Source: Leishmania mexicana MHOM/GT/2001/U1103 (Eukaryota > Euglenozoa > Kinetoplastea > Trypanosomatida > Trypanosomatidae). From it: 64,000 nucleotides of DNA. The DNA lies in NCBI RefSeq assembly GCF_000234665.1, contig NC_018332.1, positions 976,316 to 1,040,315 on the forward strand. The letters run 5' to 3'. Positions 28,941 to 36,987 of this stretch are shown piece after piece. The notes under the pieces were generated by a model. The model was not told the origin of the DNA. It saw nothing but the letters and a program-made list of their open reading frames with translations, and made no database searches. The position numbers were made by a program, and so were the translations under genes. Position 1 is the first letter of the stretch; each line of letters starts with the position of its first letter.

Positions 28941-31538
28941 ATGGTGGACGCGGTCTCTCGTTACGACGATGATGAGGAGGACGACGCTCTGCCCTTCGAG
29001 GGCCTCGACAAGGCGTCGGCGCTGCAAGAGTGCCGCGTCTTCAACAAGATCCCGCTGGACGAGGAAGGGTCCATCCGGGCCATGACGCAGGTGCTGTACC
29101 TCTTGTCCGTTGGCGTGCGTCTGACCGAAGCCGAGGCGACGGACATCTTTTTTATGTCCACGAAACTCATGCAGTCGAACTACCCCAAGCTGAGGCGTCT
29201 GCAGTACATCCTGATGAAGGAACTCAGCCCCCTTGTAGAGCAGAGCTTCATCGCGTCGAATGCGCTCATGACGGATATTAAGAAGAAGTGCGACTCTGAC
29301 AAGAGCAGCGCCATCCGCGCGCTATACGCCATCATGGACAGCAGCATGTACAACTCCATGGATCGCACCATTGTGGAGTGCATGACGTCGCGCAACCCAA
29401 GCGTGGTGACAGCAGCGCTAGTGACGGGCATCCACATGTCCAACACCCTGCCGGAGATGCCGCGCAAGTGGGCGACGCAGCTGAACGAGGTGCTGCGCGA
29501 GCGCTCCAAGGCGCAGTACCCGGCCATCGCGCTACTGCACAAGATTCGCAACAACGACCGACTATCCGTGGATCGTCTCATTGAGGATGCACAGGCCGGC
29601 CGCGTCCGCTCATCGCTTGCCGTCTGCCTTGTCATCAAGATGTGCACGGAGCTGATGCAGGACGACTTCACCAGCTCCCTTGAGATTTACAAATTTGTCA
29701 CCTCAGCGCTGCACCGCAGCGACATGATTGCCTTCGAGGCGGCCAAGTCGATCGCCTCCCTGCGCAACGTGTCCGACAAGGAGCTGACGCCGGTTGTGAC
29801 GATGCTCCAGCTGTACCTGAGCTCTCAGAATCAGGTGCTCCGATTTGCCGCCGTATACTTGATCGGCCGCATCTCGACCACGCACCCGGCCGCCGTCGCG
29901 CCGATCAACGCGGAGATTGAGGCGCTCGCGTTGGATCCGAACCGCGTCATCGCCACGCTCGCCATCACGTCCTTGTTGAAGACCGGGACGGAGAGTACCA
30001 TTGGGCGAATGCTGACCCAGCTGTCCTCGGGCAGCTACATGAGTGAGCTCGGCGACCAGTTGAAGTTGACGATTGTGGACGCCATGCGTGTGCTGAACGC
30101 CAAGTTCCCGAACAAGTATGAGACTCTCTTAGCCTTCCTCTTCCGTGCCCTCAGCGATGAGGGCAGCAGCTCGTTGAAGCAAAGCGTGGTGGATGCGATG
30201 CTCGACATCTCCAAGTCCAACCCCAGCTCCAAGGAGGTTGTGCTCACACATCTGGCCGAGTTCATCGACGACTGCGAGTTCTCGCAGATCACGAAGCGGG
30301 TCTTGATGCACCTCGGCGAGGGTGTCCCGCACTGCTCCAACCCGCGCCACTTCGTGCGCTACGTGTACAACCACGCCACGCTGGAGAAGCCTGAAGTCCG
30401 CGCTGTCGCCGTGACGACACTGGCGAAGATCGCGGCGAGCGTGCCATCTCTGCGCCGTTCCATTGTGTCGCTGCTGAAGCGCTCCTGCAGCGACGGCGAC
30501 GACGAGGTCCGTGACCGCGCCTTGCTGTACACGAAGCTGTTTCTGCAGAATGACAATACGCTTGTGCGCATGTACGTGGAAAATGTCGCGGCAGCCGTGC
30601 AGCATCAACGGCGCACACTGCGTGAGGCGAACAAGAGGATGTCAGTGGACGGCGTTCTTGGTGGCTCCACTTCGGCGGATACCATGGCGGCCATTGCAGC
30701 CGCACCAAACCCCACAGACGCCTCCGGAATGCCGGCTCCGACGCCGGCCATCCTTCAGGGTCGTGATGCGTTGCACCACGTCAAGCAGCTCCGGGAGCTG
30801 GGGGAGCCGGCGAAGAGCACGGAGCCGGTTCTCATCACGGAGACCGACAACGAGTACGTTGTGTCTGTCATGAAGCATGTGTACCCGGAGCACGTGGTCG
30901 TGCAGTTCAAGGTGAAGAACATGATGGACAACATGCTGTTCAAGAACGTGGTTGTGGTCACGAACACGGAGGAGCTGGAGGCGGAGCCGCTGTACGCCAT
31001 TCCTATCGAGAGCATCCGCCCAGGGGAGACCCAGTACGGGTATGTGGTGCTGCAGTATGCGCCGGGCAAGTTTCCGAGCGGCACGGTGGAGCCGATGTTC
31101 CGCTTTGCCATGGCCGAGAACGAGGACGAGGACGCCGGAGATCAGGACGAGTACCCGATGGAGAGCTTTGACGTGGACGTGAGCGATTTTGTGACGCCGA
31201 TAGACTTGGGCAACGACATGGAGGACAGGTGGGCAGAGCAGGAGGGAAATGAGACAGCCGGCACTTTTGCGCTGCACTCGATGAAGAACCTGACGGAGGC
31301 GGCGCAGCAGCTGGCTGGCTTCTTTGGGATGTACATCGAGGGCGGTGTACCTGAGAAGATCACCACAACATCGCACGTGCTCAAGATGTCTGGCGTGCTG
31401 GCGGACGAGGACCGCACACTGGTGCTAGTGCAGGCGAAGGTGTTCATTGCGACGGACAACCGCGTAGCGCTGCACCTGGCACTGCGTGGCGGGTCGGCAG
31501 GTATTCGCGAGTACTTGGCGAACGTCCTCCTGGGCTAA
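28941..31538 (+). CDS. COPG: coatomer subunit gamma (COPI)
   Basis: An 865-residue protein, near the usual gamma-COP length of about 870. The N-terminal adaptin-type solenoid (about 30-540) contains the gamma-COP signatures ALQECRVFNKIPLD, YLLSVGVRLTEAEATDIFF and NYPKLRRLQYILMKEL. A linker of about 70 low-complexity residues follows. The C-terminal appendage starts near residue 620 (PVLITETDNEYVVSVMKHVY) and ends in SAGIREYLANVLLG. Gamma-COP pairs with zeta-COP in the cargo-binding layer of the COPI coat, acting in Golgi-to-ER retrograde transport and intra-Golgi traffic. All domains appear intact. The start is the first ATG of the frame, preceded by ACAACAACA. Confidence 0.97.
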   Translation: MVDAVSRYDDDEEDDALPFEGLDKASALQECRVFNKIPLDEEGSIRAMTQVLYLLSVGVRLTEAEATDIFFMSTKLMQSNYPKLRRLQYILMKELSPLVEQSFIASNALMTDIKKKCDSDKSSAIRALYAIMDSSMYNSMDRTIVECMTSRNPSVVTAALVTGIHMSNTLPEMPRKWATQLNEVLRERSKAQYPAIALLHKIRNNDRLSVDRLIEDAQAGRVRSSLAVCLVIKMCTELMQDDFTSSLEIYKFVTSALHRSDMIAFEAAKSIASLRNVSDKELTPVVTMLQLYLSSQNQVLRFAAVYLIGRISTTHPAAVAPINAEIEALALDPNRVIATLAITSLLKTGTESTIGRMLTQLSSGSYMSELGDQLKLTIVDAMRVLNAKFPNKYETLLAFLFRALSDEGSSSLKQSVVDAMLDISKSNPSSKEVVLTHLAEFIDDCEFSQITKRVLMHLGEGVPHCSNPRHFVRYVYNHATLEKPEVRAVAVTTLAKIAASVPSLRRSIVSLLKRSCSDGDDEVRDRALLYTKLFLQNDNTLVRMYVENVAAAVQHQRRTLREANKRMSVDGVLGGSTSADTMAAIAAAPNPTDASGMPAPTPAILQGRDALHHVKQLRELGEPAKSTEPVLITETDNEYVVSVMKHVYPEHVVVQFKVKNMMDNMLFKNVVVVTNTEELEAEPLYAIPIESIRPGETQYGYVVLQYAPGKFPSGTVEPMFRFAMAENEDEDAGDQDEYPMESFDVDVSDFVTPIDLGNDMEDRWAEQEGNETAGTFALHSMKNLTEAAQQLAGFFGMYIEGGVPEKITTTSHVLKMSGVLADEDRTLVLVQAKVFIATDNRVALHLALRGGSAGIREYLANVLLG

Positions 31539-33751
31539 GGCTGATGGTGGAGGAAGAGGGAGTGGGGCAGATCATGTGCACTCACTAGTCCCCGCGCCTC
31601 GCTGCACTCCCCCTTCCCTTTTCTCTCTCATTTTTTGATGTTTTTTTGTTTTCGTGTTCTCGTTTTGCCATTAACCCCACCTCAGTTCTCCCGCGATGTG
31701 CATCATCACACGCTCCACGACTCCGTCCTCTCCCTCTCCCTCTCGCTCGCTCTCTGCGTATGCGCCTGTGGGCTGTTGCCGGCGGGCGCGTCTCCGCCTC
31801 CCGTAGCCCTCCCTCTCTCCCTCGTGTCGCTGCCTCGCCTCCTCTCGCCGTTATGCTCGTTGACGCTGGTGTGCGCTTGCTTTCCGTCTGGTCTGTTTTT
31901 CGCTTTTTCGCACGGTCGATGTTGTCCCCCTGGCGGTGTCGCACGGCGCTCCCTCTTCGTCTCCCTTACCCACGTCCGCTGTGCTGCCGTTGCCGATGAC
32001 CACCTTATCCATGATAGCGTTGGTGCTCCTGCCTGGCAATGACGCTATCCAGGCCGCATGCGCCCCACATCTCCTCCTCCCCCACTGGTGCTTTCCGTTT
32101 CGCATACCGCCGCCTGCCCAACCCCCCTCCTTGCTCACACGTGGGTGTGTCTGCGGCCACATGGTCTTTGCTGAGACCCCGCTCTCAGCCACCCGCGAAA
32201 GAAGGGGCGTGCTCCAGCGGGGTGCGGAGTGGTATGTGGCCGGTGCCGGTGAGACCCGACGGCATCATCAGGAGGGTGGGAGAGGATGGGTTTAATGCGG
32301 TGGTCCGAGTCGGAGGTGGCACATCTCTACCAATGAATACTGGCGAGAGGAGGGGAGGGAGGGCCGTTGAAGCGCTGTGGAGGGAGGGGGAGGGGAGAAG
32401 GTGTCCCCACCCCCATTCCCTTTTCTGCGCTGTCTGTCGCTCTTGTGCGCCTTGCCATTTTTCTGTCTGTTTTTCCCCTCTCGCCGTTTCTCGTCTCGCA
32501 TGTCGGGCCCCTTCCTCTGCGCGTGCACGCCCTTCCGTTGCTGTTGTGTGGTTCGGTTATCTGAAGTGGGAAATGGGGACGGGAAGAGGGGAGGTAGAGA
32601 GTGCAGCGGTACCTTCCGTCGCCGGCATCCTCTCTCTTTCTCTTGCTGTCCGAGTGTGCGCGCGTGTGCGTGCTCAGGCGGCGGTTGTGGTTATTCCTGT
32701 GTCAGGGTGCGCTGGTGATGCGAGCGTGTGTGTGTGCGTGTTGAACCTGGTGCTGCGCGTGATGTGTGTGCTCGTGCCCTTTCGTTTTCGTTTTGGTTAT
32801 CGGGAGGGAGGGAGGGGGGCCAAGTGCGGACTGTGCACGCTCTCGCAGGGTGGTGATGCTGGCGTCTGTCTGTCTCGGAACAACGCCATCCCCCTCCAAA
32901 AAAAAAGTCGAAGAACAGTCGACACACAAGGGAAAAGACGAAACCAGTCGGAGTGTTATGATTGAAAAGAGAGGAGTGGGGGCGGTGCACAGCGCACTGT
33001 CATGAATGGCGGCGATGGGGTGCTTGGATGCATGCACGTGGGCTCGGGTGAGGGTTCGCGGCGCGTCATGCGAGATGCGCACACGCAGGTGCACTTGATC
33101 GCGATACTCGGCCTTTCAGCGCCAATGGCCACAGATGCGTAAAGGAGGCACACATGCGCAAGCACTGCCACTCCGCTTGCTCGTGTTGCAGCTGACAAGT
33201 AACCTTGGGCTCGCCGTCTACCTCGTGGTCATACACCCTTTCTTCTCCCATGCGCGACTCTCCGTCCCCACTGCATACCACTCTGCGATAGACGTCAACC
33301 CCGCCACGCATGACACCGTCCCTCTCCTTCGGATACATACCTTCCTGACTGCACTCTCCATTCTTTTCTCCCCTTCTGCAGAAGTTGTGCAGCTCTCCGC
33401 CTTGGAAACCAGAACGCACAGACGCACCGGCACACGCGCACACTTGGACAGCGATATCTTCGGCACTCATGTCGCCACAGAGACGCCAGCCGCAGTGCTG
33501 CCCCCCCTCCTCACACACACCCTCTTACGTTCTACTTTTTTTTCTCATAGATCTATAGAGGCGTGCGTTGACTCTGCCATCAGAAGGAACGCGTGCACAC
33601 TTGCGAAGATAGGTCGGACGTGCACACGCCTGTGCTCTGCGCCTCGACGCCCTGATAGGCTGCAAACGAGAGAGCAAGCCTTCTGCAACTTGATCAGCCG
33701 TTCACTACATTCCTCGCTACCCTCATCTTTGCCCTCCCCCTCCCTCCAGGT
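31539..33751 (+). other. long intergenic spacer (2.2 kb)
   Basis: One of the two longest spacers. Frames that stay open here are rich in Ser, Cys, Arg and Pro and look like read-through of simple sequence, so no gene is called. There is a T-rich block at 31620-31660, an A9 run near 32898-32906, G-rich stretches near 32340-32400, and two polypyrimidine/AG combinations near the end (AG at 33549-33550 and at 33748-33749). Confidence 0.55.
33521..33550 (+). promoter_or_regulatory. candidate spliced-leader acceptor, distal
   Basis: A C/T-rich tract with a T8 run ends in CTCATAG, about 200 nt before the ATG at 33752. A second tract and AG lie directly against that ATG. Confidence 0.4.
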
Positions 33752-35245
33752 ATGTCGCGGCCTCGCGGTGGAAGCGGGTCGTATCCGCTGCCGGCGTCAC
33801 AGCGCGATGCCTCTCCACCACCGGCGCTACCGCGCTGTACTTCTCAAGCTTCACCCAGCACGCCATTGCGCGTCTTCGGCTCCGAGATCACGAACCGTAT
33901 TCCTACTCCACCACCGCAAATGCCGTCGTCACTGACAGCAGCTGCACCGCCGGGTGCGGCGACTGCGACTCTGTGCAGTGTGGCTGTCGATGCGCCACCG
34001 AGCCACGCTACTCTTGCCCCAACGTCAGCGTCCAGCTGGCTGGACGCTGACCCTTGTCGTTGTCTTAGCAGCAGTGGCGACGCCGTCGAGTGCATCCCCT
34101 CTTACGAGATGCTACTTGGCGCCATTCGTGGCGCACACACGCCACAAGGACCGCCTCCGCTGGAAGGTGCCCGCTCGTGCTCGCGGTCATCCAGCAGCAG
34201 CGACGCCAGCCACGGCAACCTGTTCCCTTCGCGGGCAGCAGGGGGTGGGGGGTGGCAGTCGTGCCTTGACCCCACCCGCGGTGGTGCGAGCTTCCAAACA
34301 GGGGCCTCGACGCCGCCTGCGCCGAGTGCGAAGCGGCGGTTCAGAGACAGCGAGGCGGAGGACGGAGGCAGCCGAGCTGACTCCTGTTCTTCATGGCCGC
34401 AAGCGAAGCGCCAGCGTGGCGGAGAAGCCACTGTTGACCGCCTCACCGGTGCCCTCCCTGCTCCTCCTATGCAAGAGGGAGGCATGCGTGACCCAGGCGG
34501 TGCGGCCAGCATCTGCGGTGGCGGCGACGTGGATGCCCGACCGACTCTTCATGCGTTCTCCTCCGAGGACGACGGGGACCCTTGGAGCGCGCGGGGCGGC
34601 GTTTGCGGCTTCCTCACCCCGCTGTCGACGAAGCTGCTGTGCCTACCTCCCGTGGCGTTGATGCCGCTGCCGCCATTACAGCATCTTCACGCGCGTGCGT
34701 GCCGTCCAGCGAGTTTGCTTGATAGAGAGCATGCTGTACCGGCTTGGCAGGTACTGGCCTCGGCGCCAACAACGGCTGAGGAGGAGCAGAGGGAGGGACT
34801 TGGCCGTGTCGCGTCGACATCCAGCAACACGACTCTGTATACCCCTGCCCGGGGCAACCTGCACCTTCGCAGTGCCGTTGACGACGCCATCGTCTATTCG
34901 CCACTGACGCTGGATGACATCAGTCCCATTTTGTGTCTCTCCGAGGAACGACTTGCGCACCGTCGGATGCGCGTGGTGGAGTTCGACAGGCGCCCGTCAG
35001 CCGAGGTGGACGACGAGGAGCACCGAGCGGGCGAAGCGTTTGTCGGAACATCGCCGTCGACTCCACCTCATCCATTTCGTGCGCTGACACCCGGCGAGAG
35101 TCGTGGGGACGAGGAGGACATGAGCGGTATTGCGCCGGATCTGCCCACCCAGTACTCCGCAGGCGGCGCCTGCTTTCTTCATGAGGAGGCACTTCGGCTG
35201 CTCACTGTCACGTGCGAGGACGAACATGGCCATCTGCTGCAGTGA
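33752..35245 (+). CDS. hypothetical low-complexity protein
   Basis: A 497-residue protein starting MSRPRGGSGSYPLPASQRDA. It is rich in Ser, Pro, Ala and Gly with no recognisable domain. An N-terminal short motif, STPLRVFGSEITNR (about residues 35-48), stands out from the low-complexity background, as does a C-terminal block at about 375-415 (YSPLTLDDISPILCLSEERL, then HRRMRVVEFDRR). Several SP/TP sites are present. Such conserved-looking short motifs in a disordered chain are common in cell-cycle and cytoskeletal regulators, but I cannot name a family. The ATG is preceded immediately by a strong T/C tract and AG, so either the 5' UTR is almost nil or the acceptor at 33549-33550 is used. Codon use and length support a real gene. 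Confidence 0.7.
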   Translation: MSRPRGGSGSYPLPASQRDASPPPALPRCTSQASPSTPLRVFGSEITNRIPTPPPQMPSSLTAAAPPGAATATLCSVAVDAPPSHATLAPTSASSWLDADPCRCLSSSGDAVECIPSYEMLLGAIRGAHTPQGPPPLEGARSCSRSSSSSDASHGNLFPSRAAGGGGWQSCLDPTRGGASFQTGASTPPAPSAKRRFRDSEAEDGGSRADSCSSWPQAKRQRGGEATVDRLTGALPAPPMQEGGMRDPGGAASICGGGDVDARPTLHAFSSEDDGDPWSARGGVCGFLTPLSTKLLCLPPVALMPLPPLQHLHARACRPASLLDREHAVPAWQVLASAPTTAEEEQREGLGRVASTSSNTTLYTPARGNLHLRSAVDDAIVYSPLTLDDISPILCLSEERLAHRRMRVVEFDRRPSAEVDDEEHRAGEAFVGTSPSTPPHPFRALTPGESRGDEEDMSGIAPDLPTQYSAGGACFLHEEALRLLTVTCEDEHGHLLQ

Positions 35246-36687
35246 TCCGGTGAGGAAAGCGGGCGAGGAGCGAGATGTCGGTCTGGCAGTGATGTGGGCA
35301 AGTCACCGTGCACTCGATCGATAGATGGATCCAGGGGGAGCGGGGGAAGGTGGCAGCGTCAGGCTGAGGCACACAGACAGAGAGACAGGGGCGAAAGGCG
35401 CCGTTACAGCATCCGTCGAAGCATTGATGCGTATGCTCAACAGTGGATGGTGGCGCAGAGGTGAGTTGCACGAGCTGCGTGCGCGTGTGCCGCTGGTGCG
35501 CTGAGAGCTGGCCCATGAGCCCGGCCAAGAAGCGAAACGAAAGGTGGCGCTTCGTATCACGGCGCGCCACCACTGCTTGGCCCTCACTCCGTCGTTCGCC
35601 CCCTTGGCATCACAACCCTTAGTGGTGGCCAGGCTCGTATTGCTGGTGCATGTATGTGCGTGTGCGTGTGCGTGTGTGTGTGTGGGGAGAGCTGTTGAGG
35701 TGGGCAGTCGCCATTCTACTGCTCCCCTCCTCCACCTTTACTTGCCCCACCCCTCGCCACTGCGTGCTTTGGCTGCCCGGGCTCGGTGAAGGCGCCCTCT
35801 TTCGCTGCTGTCGTGTCTTCGATGCGGAAGAAATACTACTTCACGGCTAAGTGTGGATGCACACATGCAAACATAGAGAGCCGAAGGGGAGGGGGCGTCA
35901 GTGCCCTTGTACGCGCAGTCTTCTGTAGCCCTGCCCGGCGTCTCTGCCGTCTCCCTTGTTCTCCGAAAGGGGTGGCGGGGAATGTCTGTGCGCATACTGC
36001 GGAGCGTTGCCCCATCGGTGCGTCTCCTCCGCCATTCACCACATGCATCTCCCGCCAAATCCATGAGCTCACACATGTATGCGCGTATGCGGGCAGCTCC
36101 CTTCCTGATTTCTTGGTTTCTCTCTCTCGTCGACAACCTCTCCTTGCCTTCACGCGTTGCCTTCTCCGTTTCTCCGCTCTTGATGTGTGTGCGTGTGCTG
36201 CGTGGAAGGGACGTCGCCTCGGTGACATCCTCCAGCGAATCGCAACGTGCGTGTCTGGCAGGTATCGTGAGGGCAAGAGCCCACCGAGAGCGGGAGAGTC
36301 AGTGCAGCGGCGAGTGCCTCGGATCGTGCGTGTGTGCTTGTATTCGTGGATTCACATACATCAGTCTCCGTCTCTACTCCGACGAGGACGAGCACCATCC
36401 CTCCCAACGCCACCGCCACCACTACGGCGCCACTCTTCTCTCCCTTTTCCTCCACAGCCGCACTCCAGCGTGCACCCCGCAGGCACGACGTACTCCCAAC
36501 AGCCACTACCGCGTCCTACCGTGTCTGTCTGCCCTTCCCTCCACGGCAACCTTTGTTGCCTACGTGGCGGCATAACGGCAGAGCATAGAGGAGGAGCCAG
36601 AGAAGCTCCTACACGGCATACAGAACCTTCATAGACTCACAGGCACATCCTCACCCACACCACGCACACCCACGCACTTCCTTTGTC

Positions 36688-36780
36688 ATCCACCACCACC
36701 ACCACCACCACCACCATCACCACCACCACCATCACCACCACCACCACCACCATCACCACCACCACCACCATCACCACCAC
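36688..36780 (+). repeat. CAC/CAT triplet repeat array
   Basis: About 31 triplets, mostly CAC with interspersed CAT, immediately followed by AACCCCCCC. It lies about 200 bp upstream of the MoaC-like gene in the presumed intercistronic region. Confidence 0.9.
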
Positions 36781-36901
36781 AACCCCCCCCCCCATCCACC
36801 CCTCGAGTGCTTCAAATTTTCCTTTCAGGGGAGGAAGGAGAGGGGGAGCGTTTCCCTATCGACGGCACCCACTGCTGCTGCTGCAGCCTGTCGCTGCCCT
36901 T

Positions 36902-36949
36902 CTCTCTCATCACCTCACGCGTCTTTCATTTTCTCTCATCTCTGCCCAG
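36902..36949 (+). promoter_or_regulatory. probable spliced-leader acceptor for MoaC-like gene
   Basis: A T/C-rich tract ends in TCTGCCCAG at 36948-36949, 38 nt before the ATG at 36988. An in-frame GTG at 36952 is not needed as a start. Confidence 0.55.
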
Positions 36950-36987
36950 GGGTGGCATCAGCGTGGGCCACGAGCGCTAGCAGCAAC

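Larger units (their letters stand above)
35246..36987 (+). other. intergenic spacer (1.74 kb)
   Basis: No gene called. An open frame at 35786-36634 has the Ser/Arg/Cys/Pro composition of non-coding DNA. The spacer includes a GT run near 35652-35682, a long CAC/CAT triplet array at 36688-36780, a C11 run near 36783-36793 and a T/C tract with AG at 36948-36949. Confidence 0.6.

Noticed and set aside
32039..32965. 308-aa frame in the 2.2-kb spacer
   Set aside because: Ser/Cys/Arg/Pro composition typical of T/C-rich non-coding DNA; no motif and no similarity recognised.
35786..36634. 282-aa frame before the MoaC-like gene
   Set aside because: Same simple-sequence composition; overlaps other equally open frames, none with a domain.
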